A stretch of 64,000 bases of DNA from JBMYZL01 sp049610385 (GCA_049610385.1 JBMYZL010000004.1:1-64000), one strand, 5' to 3'. Positions 1-10,442 are shown, counted from the first letter of the stretch. Numbers and translations: made by a program. The notes: generated from the letters alone by a model not told the origin.

Positions 1-200
1 CACAATCGTAACCCGCATCCGCATACGTACATGAGCCGTCGTCGTCGGTCGCAGCTTCGTCGAAGTTGCAAGCCGAAGAATCCGCACAACCTGGAACCTC
101 GAACTCATCACAGACAAAGTCGCCGTCCGCATCGTTCAAGCAGTTGCCATCACAATCGTAACCCGAATCTGCATAGTCACAATCCCCTGCATCAGTCGCC
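1..200 (-). repeat. 150-bp in-frame tandem repeat unit at the left edge
   Basis: The same 10 bases recur at 1 and at 151, giving a 150-bp period that encodes one 50-residue Cys-rich unit. The unit is very similar to those at 3793-4390 in the neighbouring gene, including the GTCGTCGTCGG stretch that encodes consecutive Asp residues. Confidence 0.75.
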
Positions 201-1417
201 GTATCGTCGTAATTGCAGGCCAATTGATCCTGGCAGCCAACAATTTCATCCGAATCACACACGCCATCCCCGTCCGCATCCAAAAGCGCCACGGAACCTT
301 GGTCGCAAACTTCACAAGGATCATCTGCAAATTCACATGAACCATCATCATCTGTGACATTTTCATTGAAATTACAGGCCATCGTATCTGTGCATCCTGC
401 AGTTTCATCTTCATCGCAGATTCCATCACCATCTTGGTCATTGGTCAAAACTCCTCCCATGTCATCACAGACTTGACAAGGACCATCCGCAAAAAGACAA
501 CTGCCGTCATCATCGGTCGCCTCCGCGTTGTAATTGCAAGCCATTTCATCTTGACAACCTGCGACTTCATCTCCATCACAGATGCCATCTGAATCTGCAT
601 CCAATGTCACAATCTCGCCCTCCGAATCACATGCCTCACACATCATGGCATCCGGCACCAAACAAGTTCCATCGTCTTCTGTTGCATCCACGTTATAATT
701 GCATGCATCAGCATTCATACATCCAGGGACCTCTTCGGGCAAAGAAAGATTATAATACACACCAGGCCCCTCAAACACGAAACGCGGGCGTACATCATTG
801 TCACCGTTTCCATTCACAAACAACTGGACATTGAACACGCCTGCAAGGGTGCCTGATGTTGTAATCTGAGCGCAAAGCACCCGTTGGTTTTCTGCATCTG
901 GCAAACCATTCGGGGTGCCATTCAAAACATACCAAGCACCGCCGGTGACGTCATTCATCACGACGTCTTGACCCGACAACGGCGACGTGGCATCAAAACA
1001 GCCAATCCAGGGTTGCACAGCACTTTCAACAGCACTAATGGCCGTCTCCTCCCCGGCTGGCGCATTTTCAATTCCAATCGTGAACCACGAGTCGTAGGCC
1101 AAACCTGGAAAGAGCGCGTCAAAGGGCGGCAACAAAAAAGCAGGATTGATTCCCCCTGCAGAACCGCCTGTGGCAGCTGCATCATTGTAAAACCCTCCTG
1201 TCGTAGTCAATTCAAAGGGATCTTCTTCATTGCCATAGACCGAACTTAGAAAGTCATCTGGATTGAACATATCCACATAAATGCGATATGTTGTGGTGCC
1301 CGTAACCCCATCAACCGCATGTTCTTCAACGGTGAGGGTGTAATCGTCTTCGGTTTGAGCGATACAGTTCGCCGAGACCAGCAGGACCAAGAGCCCTGAA
1401 AGCATTGCTTTGCGCAT
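1..1417 (-). CDS. Secreted Cys/Asp-rich repeat protein, partial (C-terminus beyond left edge)
   Basis: An open frame of 472 codons runs from the ATG at 1415-1417 leftwards off the window edge, so only the N-terminal part is seen. It starts with a clear signal peptide (MRKAMLSGLLVLLVSANCIAQ). Residues ~23-220 form the recurrent domain described in the findings (TTTYRIYVDM, YDSWFTIGIE, GGAWYVLNG, LCAQITTSG). After that come Cys-rich units of the form GC.D..ACNYN..AT.DDGSC, each followed by D.D.DG.CD..E, which resembles the thrombospondin type 3 calcium loop. The gene follows the stop of the next gene by 66 bases without a visible terminator, so the two may be co-transcribed. A surface or matrix role is inferred; no enzymatic motif is seen. 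Confidence 0.85.
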   Translation of the reverse strand, partial: MRKAMLSGLLVLLVSANCIAQTEDDYTLTVEEHAVDGVTGTTTYRIYVDMFNPDDFLSSVYGNEEDPFELTTTGGFYNDAAATGGSAGGINPAFLLPPFDALFPGLAYDSWFTIGIENAPAGEETAISAVESAVQPWIGCFDATSPLSGQDVVMNDVTGGAWYVLNGTPNGLPDAENQRVLCAQITTSGTLAGVFNVQLFVNGNGDNDVRPRFVFEGPGVYYNLSLPEEVPGCMNADACNYNVDATEDDGTCLVPDAMMCEACDSEGEIVTLDADSDGICDGDEVAGCQDEMACNYNAEATDDDGSCLFADGPCQVCDDMGGVLTNDQDGDGICDEDETAGCTDTMACNFNENVTDDDGSCEFADDPCEVCDQGSVALLDADGDGVCDSDEIVGCQDQLACNYDDTATDAGDCDYADSGYDCDGNCLNDADGDFVCDEFEVPGCADSSACNFDEAATDDDGSCTYADAGYDC

Positions 1418-1483
1418 GGATTTCGTCTGATTTGTGAATCTCTGCGAAAGCTACGAAACCTGCACTACACTTGAAACATGTCA

Positions 1484-4400
1484 TCAATGAACGATATAAA
1501 CTTGAGATGTTCGTAAATGCCCATTGAATTGAACTGTGACGAGGTAATTGCCTGAGGACCATTCACCCACATCCACGCGCAGTTGAGTGCTGCCCGGCAA
1601 GAAAAGTTCATCATGGATTCGCCTCCCACGAGAATCAAAAATGACAACTTGCCCGACTGTAGCCAGCGGCGATTCCCAGCTCAACATCAAGAAATCTCGT
1701 GCCGGGTTCGGCCAAACCGAGAAGAATTCAGTTGAGAATTCTTCAAGGCCAATGATGACATCGATTGTGATGGGTCCGGAGTCAATGGTACAACCGTTGG
1801 CATCTGTCACGACCACCTCATATTCACCGGCCACAAGGCCATCGACATCTTCATTGTCCGATGAAAAGATGCCTCCAAGTCCAGTCCAGTCAAATGTGTA
1901 TTCCAAGGTTCCCCCTGTAGCTGTGATACCGATTGATCCGTTCTCCTCACCCTCGGTTTGGTCCACCACCTCATCCACAGTCAGGACCAAGGATTCAGGT
2001 TCCAAAATTTCAAATACCGCTGTATCACCGCAACCATTGCCATCAGACACCATAACTTCATATGTGCCCGATGCCAGATCGGCCCAAAGGCTGTCCAGAC
2101 CAACCGGTCCCTCTGGCATGAATGTGTAAATGACACTGTCTGTTGAAGCACCCTCAACAAGTACTGTTGCAGATCCATCCGATAGACCATTGCACGATGC
2201 ATCTTGTGTCTCCACTTCGGCAACAATCAATTCACAGAAAGCGCATGCTCCATCATCGTATTCAGCGGTTTCATCGTAGTTGTAGGCCGCATCATCAGTA
2301 CACCCGCATGAATTGGTGACACCACCATTGTTCAACCATTCACTGCCTTCAAAGTCAAATGTAAATCTGAGGTCATTGGCCCCATCCCCTTCACCAAAAA
2401 TCTGGGCATTGATCCGGCCTGAAATCTCGCCGTCAGTGGTCAATTGGGCAATCAAAACTTTCAAATCATCTCCCGCGACACCATTGGATGCCCCATTGAG
2501 AATGAACCAAGCACCACCCACGGGATCATCCACTTGAATGGAATTGCCCGCAGCAAAATCGACAAGCCATCCGCCTGTGGGGGGTCCCAATGTGTTCACC
2601 TCTTGCTCTCCAGCTGCCAAATCTGCTGGGCCTTCCAGGCCAATCGTCAACCAACTGTCAAAAGCCAAATCTGGGAACATATCATAAAGTGATGGATTGA
2701 CGCCTTGTGCATAATCAGCCCCGAGGGCATCGTGATGCCAGCTGGTGGAGGTGGTCAACATCATGGTGTCCACATCACTGCCGTATATGCTCGAAACAAA
2801 ATCCAATGGGGATTCAGTGGTCACATAGAAACGGTAGGTGGTCATCCCCATCAAATCTCCATCCTCATGCGTTTCAACGACCTCAATCTCCAGACCATAG
2901 TTTCCAAACAAACCATCTGCACAACTGCAAAAATCGCAGGTGCCATCATCGTCCGTCGCCTCTGGCATGTAATTGCAAGCATTCACCGCGGTACAACCCT
3001 CAATTTCAAAAGCATCACAGATGCCATCCAAGTCCTCGTCTTCCAAGCAATTTCCGTTGCAATCGTATGCCTCCTCAGGATATGAACAACTGTCATCATC
3101 CGCCGTTGCCAATGGATCAAAATTACAGGCATTCTCATCGGTACATCCGAAAGTGGCTTCATATATAAAGATGATTTGCACCCAATTCGATTCATTTCCG
3201 CACTGGTCATTCGCCGTGTATACACGCTCAATGATTGTCGTGTCATTTTCAACGGACTGAACATTGTCCACATAATTCCAATCAGCCATCAAGTCGCATG
3301 CATCTTCGACAACAACTTCTGCTGTGGGAATGGTCTCTCCCAAGCTTTCATCTACATAGACCGTGTCAGCTGGCGTCAAGATGAACAAGGGAGCCAGTGT
3401 ATCCACCACTGAGATGAACTGAACGGTATCCGCTGAATTTCCCGCTGCATCCACTGCCGTAAAGGTTCGTGTACAGAAGTAATTGAATGGGGGGCAATCA
3501 AAGATGTATTCTATTGGGCCGTCAACGAAAGTGACCAAAACATCACCCGCGCAAGCATCGCTCGCCTCTGCCATCCCGATGGGCATCGGTTGATCGCATT
3601 GAATCGTTGAATCTGCAGGCACAAATGTGAAATATGGTGGCGTGACATCGGGGTTGCACGGATCAAATTCACATGTCCCGTCGTCCTCTGTTGCCTCAGG
3701 ATTGTAGTTGCTCGCCGCATCATCGGTACAACCGAACACTTCAAATTCATCACAAATGCCATCACCATCAGCATCATTTAAACAATTCCCTTCGCAGTCA
3801 TAGTTTGGTTCGGCGGAAGTGCAAGAGCCATCGTCGTCGGTGGCAGATCCATCGTAATTGCACGCCGAAACATCTGTACAACCCGAGATCTCAAACTCGT
3901 CACACACACCGTCGCCGTCCGCATCGTTCAGGCAGTTGCCATCACAATCATAACCCGCATCCGCATAAGTACATGAACCGTCGTCGTCGGTCGCAGCTTC
4001 ATCGTAATTGCAAGCCGGAGCATCTGTACAACCGGGAACCTCGAACTCGTTACATACACCGTCGCCGTCCGCATCATTCAAGCAGTTGCCATCACAATCG
4101 TAACCCGCATCAGCATATGTACATGAGCCGTCGTCGTCGGTGGCTGCCCCATCGAAGTTGCAAGCCGATGCCTCCGTGCAACCGGGAACCTCAAATTCGT
4201 CACATACACCGTCGCCGTCTGAATCGTTCAAGCAATCGCCATCACAATCGTAACCCGCATCAGCATACGCACATGAACCGTCGTCGGTGGCAGCCCCGTC
4301 GTAGTTGCAAGCCGAAACATCTGTGCAACCTTGAACCTCGAACTCATCACATACACCGTCGCCATCCACATCGTTCAAGCAGTTGTCATCACAATCATAT

Positions 4401-7400
4401 GATGTTTCTGGGTAGATACAATTGCCATCATTTTCTGTTGCATTTGCATCAAAATTGCAAGCTGCTGCATCGTTGCATCCTTCCACCTCAAATTCATCAC
4501 AAACGCCATCTCCATCCGCATCTGACAAACAAACCCCGTTGCAGTCATACCCCAAATCGGCATAAGAACATTCGCCTGCATCTGTTGCCGTTGGATCAAA
4601 ATTACAAGCCGCCTCGTCTTGACACCCCAAAACCTCGAATTCATCGCAGATGCCATCCATATCTGCATCATTGAGACAGAAACCTTGACAATCATATCCA
4701 TCATTCGGGAATTCACAATCTCCTGCATCCGTCGCCATCGGTTCATAATTGCATGCTTCAACCTCTTGGCAACCCTGAACTTCAAATTCATCACAAACGC
4801 CATCCCCATCAGCATCATTCAAGCAATTTCCATCGCAGTCATATCCTGAATCTGCATAAGTACAACTGGCCGCATCGGTCGCTGATGAATCGTAATTACA
4901 TGCATCCACATCTTGACAACCTGTCACCTCAAACTCGTCACACACACCATCTCCATCCGAATCAGTCAAGCAATTGCCTTCACAGTCATATCCCTCAGCC
5001 GGATAATTACACGTTCCATCGTTCTCGGTCGCCAAAGGATCAAAATTGCAAGCGGTTGAATCCGTGCAACCATTGACTTCATTGATATCACAAATGCCGT
5101 CATTGTCATAATCAATGATGCAGTTGCCATCGCAATCCAGACCAAAGTCCGGAAGCACACAAGAGCCATTGTCATCTGTAGCCTCTGGAAGGTAATTGCA
5201 AGCATTGGTGTCCGTACAGCCCAATATTTCCAGCTCATCGCAAACACCATCTCCATCTACATCGTTCAAGCAATTGCCATCACAATCAAGCCAAGTCATC
5301 GGATAGGTGCAATTTCCATCGTCATCAGTAGCGTCGGAATCGAAATTGCAAGCATTTTCGTCCTGGCAACCAGCAATTTCGAACACATCGCAGATTCCAT
5401 CACCATCCGCATCATGAATACAGTTCCCATCGCAATCATATTCCTCGACAGCGAATTCACATCCTGCATCTGAAGGCAAGAAACAAGCCTCATGGATGTT
5501 GATGAACTTTTTGACAGCTGAATTGGGGCCATCGCCCTCTTGAAAAAATTGGACCAACAGGGATCCTGTCAACGTACCATTGGTTGTGATTTGGGCCAAA
5601 AGGACGCGCAAATCTGGCCCAGCCACTGCATTCGACGGATTGTCCAAAACAAACCACAATCCACCAATAGAGTCTTGTATGGCAAGGGTGCCTGTATTTT
5701 CAAAATTGGACACCCAAGGGTCAATTCCCTCCACGGACATAACACCAGACTCATCTCCAGAAGGCGAATGTTCCAAGCCAATGGTGACCCATGAATCATA
5801 GGCCAACTCGGGAATCAAAGGCAGCAAAATGGGATTGATATCTTGGGCAAATGCCGAGCCGAGCTCCGATTGATAAACCTCACCCGTGGAATGCAAAAAG
5901 GTGGGAAATTCGTCATCACCTGCTACAGAACTGACCACATCAGTAGAATCTTCGCACAAGGCATAAATCCGATAGGTGGTCATTCCTGTCAAATCAGCAT
6001 TTCCGACCATGCCATTGTGGGTAGTTACCGCTTCGACTTGTAGGCAGTACGCCTCATAATCTGTTGAATTGCAGGCTGTTGCATCATGACATGCGTCCAA
6101 ATATTCACATGAGTCATCCAAATCCGTCGCTATTGGGTCGAAGTTAGTCGCTGTGCTATCGGTACAACCCAATACCTCATATTCCTCACAAATGCCATCA
6201 AAATCCAAATCCGACAAACAATTGCCCGAACAATCGTAACCCAAGTCAGGATAGATGCATGACATGGAATCCGAATACAAGGCATCCTCATCAAAATTGC
6301 AAGCGGTCGCATCCATGCAACCCACACAAGACAAGAATTCACATGAACCATCACTTTCAGTCGCTTGACTGTTGTAGTTACAAGCCAGTGGATTCAGGCA
6401 TCCAGGCACAGAATACTCGCAAGATCCATCGTCGTCTGTCGCGGCTGGATTGAAATTATCGGCGGTTTCATCCATACAGCCTGGAACTTCATTTGCATCG
6501 CACACGCCATCGGCATCTGAATCCGCCAAACATTCACCATTGCAATCATATCCCTCCGTTGCGAAAATGCACGTTGAAGCATCCGAAATGGACACCGTAG
6601 GGTCGAAATTACAGGCCTCCGAGTTGGTGCACCCTGCACATGATGTGTATTCACAACTGCCATCTGAAGCATTTGCATTCGGATCGAAATTGCAGGCGAT
6701 CGGGTTCATGCAGCCTTCGAAGAGGCACGATCCATCGTCCAAGGTGGCCGTTGGGTCAAAATTCGAAGCGTTTTCATCCACACAACCTGCACAACTCTCG
6801 AATTCACAAGAACCGTCTTCTAGCAATGCCTCCGGATTGAAGTTACAAGCCACGGGATTGGTGCAACCGGCCGTATAACAGGAATAGTCACAGGTACCAT
6901 CTTCAAAAACAGCCACAGGGTCGTAATTGCAAGCCAAAGGATCAGTGCAACCTAAAGACAGGCATGACAGGAAGTCACATGCTCCAAGCAACGTCGCATC
7001 GGAATCGTAGTTGCAGGCTGCAGGCTGGTTACAACCCAAAACTCCTGGCCCCACAGTCACCAATTCAGTCAATTCAAGCAAAACCACTCCACAAGCATTC
7101 GTGATGCGCAAACCGATTCCGTATTCACCCTCTGCTTCTGGATCAAACGGCATAAATGATTCTTCACCGATCAACAAATTGAAGAAGTCAGAGGCCGGAT
7201 TCTGGTTGGACGCAAAACTCATTGTGGTTCCTGCCTCGGCTCCCAAAGATGCAGAAACTGACAAACTTGAAAATTCATTCACAAGGGTTCCAACGGCTGG
7301 ATTCAAATCAAAAAGCAATTCAACACTCAAATCGGCAAATGAATATGTACCCAAATCCACAAAACCAATGGCATTCCAAGTCGCCTGATCGCTGAAATTG

Positions 7401-7804
7401 GGATTTGACGCAGATTGAGCTGAATAACCCGCCGGTACAGAATAACCAGCACCTTCAATCCATTCAGGAAAAGAACCTGGTGCGTTTCTCCTGATGATGC
7501 CAAAGAATCCTTCTACTTCTCCCGCATCAAAAACCGTAAGCAATGTATCCGGAATTCCAGTCCCCAATTCACCCGATTGCGGTTCAATGCTGTTGAGAAA
7601 TTCCTCTCCTTCCACAAAGTCCACACCAGCTGAAACCACAAAGTTTGCGACATCACAATCCAAAACATCCGTCCCTTCCAATGTGCAATTGAATGCCATC
7701 GGATCATTACAACCCACGAGGTTTTCTACCGATGAGAACATTCCGTAGGAAGGCAAACCTACCATCCAAACCAAAAAGGAAAATATCGAAATCGGTTTGG
7801 CCAT
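1484..7804 (-). CDS. Giant secreted Cys-rich repeat protein with T9SS type A sorting domain
   Basis: Start chosen at 7804 because it begins a good signal peptide (MAKPISIFSFLVWMVGLPSYG); the frame is open up to an ATG at 7909, so 2,106 or 2,141 residues. A TAATTTCG element at 7912-7919 lies just before 7909. In order: a ~250-residue N-terminal domain without a family I recognise; ten short GC.(N/D)P.ACN(F/Y) units; a recurrent TTYR/YDSW domain (~6045-5485); eleven consecutive ~50-residue Cys/Asp units (15 D.D.DG.C(D/E) loops in the whole protein); HYR-like segments; two further units; a second recurrent domain (~2905-2300); two SprB-like repeats; and a C-terminal sorting domain (FSVWPNPARDFLMLSW ... 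SSGNYLVTVQFNG). A secreted, calcium-binding, disulfide-rich surface protein is the likely role; the function is unknown. Confidence 0.88.
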   Translation of the reverse strand: MAKPISIFSFLVWMVGLPSYGMFSSVENLVGCNDPMAFNCTLEGTDVLDCDVANFVVSAGVDFVEGEEFLNSIEPQSGELGTGIPDTLLTVFDAGEVEGFFGIIRRNAPGSFPEWIEGAGYSVPAGYSAQSASNPNFSDQATWNAIGFVDLGTYSFADLSVELLFDLNPAVGTLVNEFSSLSVSASLGAEAGTTMSFASNQNPASDFFNLLIGEESFMPFDPEAEGEYGIGLRITNACGVVLLELTELVTVGPGVLGCNQPAACNYDSDATLLGACDFLSCLSLGCTDPLACNYDPVAVFEDGTCDYSCYTAGCTNPVACNFNPEALLEDGSCEFESCAGCVDENASNFDPTATLDDGSCLFEGCMNPIACNFDPNANASDGSCEYTSCAGCTNSEACNFDPTVSISDASTCIFATEGYDCNGECLADSDADGVCDANEVPGCMDETADNFNPAATDDDGSCEYSVPGCLNPLACNYNSQATESDGSCEFLSCVGCMDATACNFDEDALYSDSMSCIYPDLGYDCSGNCLSDLDFDGICEEYEVLGCTDSTATNFDPIATDLDDSCEYLDACHDATACNSTDYEAYCLQVEAVTTHNGMVGNADLTGMTTYRIYALCEDSTDVVSSVAGDDEFPTFLHSTGEVYQSELGSAFAQDINPILLPLIPELAYDSWVTIGLEHSPSGDESGVMSVEGIDPWVSNFENTGTLAIQDSIGGLWFVLDNPSNAVAGPDLRVLLAQITTNGTLTGSLLVQFFQEGDGPNSAVKKFINIHEACFLPSDAGCEFAVEEYDCDGNCIHDADGDGICDVFEIAGCQDENACNFDSDATDDDGNCTYPMTWLDCDGNCLNDVDGDGVCDELEILGCTDTNACNYLPEATDDNGSCVLPDFGLDCDGNCIIDYDNDGICDINEVNGCTDSTACNFDPLATENDGTCNYPAEGYDCEGNCLTDSDGDGVCDEFEVTGCQDVDACNYDSSATDAASCTYADSGYDCDGNCLNDADGDGVCDEFEVQGCQEVEACNYEPMATDAGDCEFPNDGYDCQGFCLNDADMDGICDEFEVLGCQDEAACNFDPTATDAGECSYADLGYDCNGVCLSDADGDGVCDEFEVEGCNDAAACNFDANATENDGNCIYPETSYDCDDNCLNDVDGDGVCDEFEVQGCTDVSACNYDGAATDDGSCAYADAGYDCDGDCLNDSDGDGVCDEFEVPGCTEASACNFDGAATDDDGSCTYADAGYDCDGNCLNDADGDGVCNEFEVPGCTDAPACNYDEAATDDDGSCTYADAGYDCDGNCLNDADGDGVCDEFEISGCTDVSACNYDGSATDDDGSCTSAEPNYDCEGNCLNDADGDGICDEFEVFGCTDDAASNYNPEATEDDGTCEFDPCNPDVTPPYFTFVPADSTIQCDQPMPIGMAEASDACAGDVLVTFVDGPIEYIFDCPPFNYFCTRTFTAVDAAGNSADTVQFISVVDTLAPLFILTPADTVYVDESLGETIPTAEVVVEDACDLMADWNYVDNVQSVENDTTIIERVYTANDQCGNESNWVQIIFIYEATFGCTDENACNFDPLATADDDSCSYPEEAYDCNGNCLEDEDLDGICDAFEIEGCTAVNACNYMPEATDDDGTCDFCSCADGLFGNYGLEIEVVETHEDGDLMGMTTYRFYVTTESPLDFVSSIYGSDVDTMMLTTSTSWHHDALGADYAQGVNPSLYDMFPDLAFDSWLTIGLEGPADLAAGEQEVNTLGPPTGGWLVDFAAGNSIQVDDPVGGAWFILNGASNGVAGDDLKVLIAQLTTDGEISGRINAQIFGEGDGANDLRFTFDFEGSEWLNNGGVTNSCGCTDDAAYNYDETAEYDDGACAFCELIVAEVETQDASCNGLSDGSATVLVEGASTDSVIYTFMPEGPVGLDSLWADLASGTYEVMVSDGNGCGDTAVFEILEPESLVLTVDEVVDQTEGEENGSIGITATGGTLEYTFDWTGLGGIFSSDNEDVDGLVAGEYEVVVTDANGCTIDSGPITIDVIIGLEEFSTEFFSVWPNPARDFLMLSWESPLATVGQVVIFDSRGRRIHDELFLPGSTQLRVDVGEWSSGNYLVTVQFNGHLRTSQVYIVH
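3793..4390 (-). repeat. Array of near-identical 150-bp tandem repeats inside the giant gene
   Basis: A shared 8-base marker occurs at 3943, 4093 and 4243, an exact 150-bp spacing. One unit is shortened to 147 bp by loss of one Asp codon in the DDDGSC loop. Units further away keep the protein pattern but have diverged in DNA, so this is the youngest part of the array. Confidence 0.85.
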
Positions 7805-7911
7805 ACAAGCGTGTTCCGCAACAGAAAGAGGCGTCCGCAAACGCAATTGTTGAATACGTGGCAAATTCATACCAGAGGTCTTTGTGAGGGTTTTGAACCG
7901 GGATAACATGA

Positions 7912-7919
7912 CGAAATTA
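7912..7919 (-). promoter_or_regulatory. Candidate -7 element for the giant repeat gene
   Basis: TAATTTCG on the minus strand fits TAnnTT(T/C)G. It ends only 2 bases before the upstream ATG at 7909, which argues that translation begins at 7909 without a leader or, more likely, further in at the signal-peptide ATG at 7804. Confidence 0.4.
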
Positions 7920-7986
7920 TTCCTTGTTTCATCTCTTGTACGAGACCCGATTGGATATTGTTCACATTTTAAATTTCATGGATGCA

Positions 7987-8016
7987 AAAAGGCCCTCCAT
8001 CTCTGGAGGGCCTTTT
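7987..8016 (-). terminator. Rho-independent terminator after the SprB-repeat gene
   Basis: A perfect 13-bp stem (7987-7999 with 8004-8016) with a TCTC/GAGA loop is followed on the minus strand by a run of T. It lies 24 bases beyond the stop of the gene ending at 8040. Confidence 0.9.
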
Positions 8017-8039
8017 CCAATTGATCTAAAATGCGCAGG

Positions 8040-10442
8040 TTATCGCTGAATCAACAAGCGCAAAATGGCCTTATCCCGACTGTTGTTTGCCTGCAAGGTA
8101 TAGGCTCCATTGGCCTGATCAGACAAATCGAGAACCAAAGATTGACCTTGGCCAATTCCATTCCATTGTCCGTTTTTGACGACCCGTCCCTGCATGTCAA
8201 CCACTGACCATTCCCAACGTGTGGACGACTCAGAAATCCAATCAATGGTAAAGAGACCCGTACTTGGATTTGGGAAAGCAACAAAGGCTTCATCGCCCGT
8301 AAACTCTGCAATGCCCACGGCAACGCCAAACACTTCAGAAATCTCACATCCATTGGCATCCGTAACCGTCAATGTGTAGTCTCCTGCGGACAAGTATGCG
8401 ATGTCTTCCTCTAAGGATGAGTAACCATCCGGACCAGACCAACTGAATTCATAACCACCATTGCCTCCAGCGACATCCACATCAATGGCACCATCTCCAG
8501 CACCATCTGACGTTTCATTGCTCGCCGTTCCAGTCAAGCTCAACGGATCCGGTTCAGTCAATGTGACCTGATCATTCGCAACGCAACCATTGGAATCCAT
8601 GACGTAAACATTGTATACAGATGGATCGAGGTTGGTGAACTCTGGCGAAACGCCAAACACCACATTGTCCAAACTATATTCAAACACATCCGTGCCCCCA
8701 GTGGCATTGATGCTCAGTTCTCCATCGCCTTCACCGTTGCAAGAAACATTCGCGACCGAAATGTTCACCACCACAGGTGAAGCATCCCCAACCATCGCAT
8801 CAGTACTCAATGAACAACCGTCAGAATCCAGCACGGTCACCACGTAATCACCAGGAGCCAATCCATCGAACATCATCATATCTGTGGTATCCCCTCCGAA
8901 GATGTATGAGAAACTTCCAGAACCACCAGTCGCATTCACATCTACCACTCCATTTTCATCTCCAGCACAGAGGATGGCCTGGGTCACAACATCCACCTCA
9001 ATGACATCCGGTGCATCGATGGTCACCGTGTTGTTCGATTGACCAATGCATCCATTCACGTCCATCACATAAATCGTGTAAGTACCTCCCCCTACACTCA
9101 AAATGTTGCCCGAGCTGAAATTCTCACCATCAATACCGTAGGTCATGCTCGCTGCAGTGCCAGTCCCACCGATGGGCTGTACCACAATTTGACCATCCTC
9201 AGAATTGAAACAAGAGGCCGGTGAAGACGCGGTGACGCCGACACTCAAAGCCATTGGATTGTTCAAATTCATTGGGTTTGTAGCGGCTTGACATCCATTG
9301 TCATCCTGGGCATAAACTGTGTAAAGACCAGCGCCCAAACCATCAAACATCAAGTCCGACATTGGGTTGTCAAAATTCGATGAAAGACTGAAGGTGTAAC
9401 CTCCAGTGCCACCCGTCGCCTCGCCTGAAATCACACCATCAGCTTCACCATTGCAACTGATCGGATCGGAGACTGAAGCTGAAACTTCAACCGGAGCGGG
9501 CTCTACCACTTCAAACATGATCTCCGCCTCACAACCTGCTCCATCCACGGCATAAACCGTATACTCCCCTGCAGACAAGTTGATATAAGAGGCATTTGCC
9601 AAGTATGGCGTTGTATCTAAAGTTGGGTGCGAATACAGTATACCCAACTGCGCCCCGGTCTGAGACAAGCTTACAGTTGCGTCATTGTCACCAAAGCAAG
9701 ACGTACCTGCATTGCTCGTTACAACCACTTCTAATGCACAAGGGTATGTGCATGCTCCGCACTGATCTGTTGCCCCTTCAACGTAATTGGTGGCCGCAGG
9801 ATCTGTACATCCAAAAATGGCAGAGCCGTCAGTACTGAAGCATGAAGCTTCGGTGATTTCTTCAGCTGATTGGTCCCCTCCGTTGAACGCCTGAATATTG
9901 AAGGATCCAGAAAAACCAGAGTCGGTGGTCAATTGTGCCACCAACACTTTGTTGTCATCTCCTGCAATTGCATTCGTGTTACCGAAAGTCACGAACCACG
10001 AACCTCCGTTGGGCGTATTCAATTCAAAATTGCCGCCTGCGTTGAACTCTCCAAGAGCGGCCGACATGCCCACCTGTGAGATGCCCGATTCCGCTTCGCT
10101 TGAATTTTCAGCGCCAATGGTCAACCAGCTGTCGTATTCCAAGTCCGGCAAAACACCAAAAAGACCTGCGTTGATTGACGTGGCGAAATCCCCTCCAGCA
10201 GGCGATTGCCAAAAGCCTGTTTCACTGGTCAGTGTCAAGGGGGTAGCAGCATCCCCGAAAAAAGCTGACACCACATCGTCAGGTGATGTGAAATCCGCAT
10301 AGACTCGGTAGGTGGAGTGCCCTTCTAAACCAGCGATGCTGCCGTCGTGCTCCTGCACGAGTTCAACTGAGAATCCGGTGAATTGCGCTTGGGCCCCCAG
10401 CATGGCGAAAACCGCACCCGAAAGCAGTAAAAGTCTTTTCAT
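8040..10442 (-). CDS. Secreted SprB-repeat protein with T9SS type A sorting domain
   Basis: 800 residues from the ATG at 10440-10442 (a TTG two codons upstream is less likely). Signal peptide MKRLLLLSGAVFAMLGAQAQ. Residues ~20-200 are a copy of the recurrent domain (HSTYRVYADF, YDSWLTIGAEN, GGSWFVTFG, VAQLTTDSG). One GC.DPAATNY unit follows, then six or more SprB-type repeats of ~75-80 residues, each with SC.G..DG ... G.YTVYV.D..GC. The C-terminus is a T9SS type A domain (VAFPNPSTGLFTIDW ... GAYTLQANNSRDKAILRLLIQR). Such proteins are exported by the T9SS and usually anchored on or released from the surface; SprB in Flavobacterium is a gliding adhesin. An adhesin or matrix role is inferred. 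It has its own terminator and a candidate promoter at 10471-10478. Confidence 0.92.
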   Translation of the reverse strand: MKRLLLLSGAVFAMLGAQAQFTGFSVELVQEHDGSIAGLEGHSTYRVYADFTSPDDVVSAFFGDAATPLTLTSETGFWQSPAGGDFATSINAGLFGVLPDLEYDSWLTIGAENSSEAESGISQVGMSAALGEFNAGGNFELNTPNGGSWFVTFGNTNAIAGDDNKVLVAQLTTDSGFSGSFNIQAFNGGDQSAEEITEASCFSTDGSAIFGCTDPAATNYVEGATDQCGACTYPCALEVVVTSNAGTSCFGDNDATVSLSQTGAQLGILYSHPTLDTTPYLANASYINLSAGEYTVYAVDGAGCEAEIMFEVVEPAPVEVSASVSDPISCNGEADGVISGEATGGTGGYTFSLSSNFDNPMSDLMFDGLGAGLYTVYAQDDNGCQAATNPMNLNNPMALSVGVTASSPASCFNSEDGQIVVQPIGGTGTAASMTYGIDGENFSSGNILSVGGGTYTIYVMDVNGCIGQSNNTVTIDAPDVIEVDVVTQAILCAGDENGVVDVNATGGSGSFSYIFGGDTTDMMMFDGLAPGDYVVTVLDSDGCSLSTDAMVGDASPVVVNISVANVSCNGEGDGELSINATGGTDVFEYSLDNVVFGVSPEFTNLDPSVYNVYVMDSNGCVANDQVTLTEPDPLSLTGTASNETSDGAGDGAIDVDVAGGNGGYEFSWSGPDGYSSLEEDIAYLSAGDYTLTVTDANGCEISEVFGVAVGIAEFTGDEAFVAFPNPSTGLFTIDWISESSTRWEWSVVDMQGRVVKNGQWNGIGQGQSLVLDLSDQANGAYTLQANNSRDKAILRLLIQR

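Noticed and set aside
3793..4390. Regular repeats that could suggest a CRISPR array
   Set aside because: The period is 150 bp, there are no unique spacers, and every unit stays in frame as one protein module.
3673..4674. A 333-residue plus-strand frame rich in His and Arg opposite the repeat array
   Set aside because: It is the antisense reading of the 150-bp tandem repeats; the minus-strand frame gives regular Cys/Asp units with a signal peptide and sorting domain.
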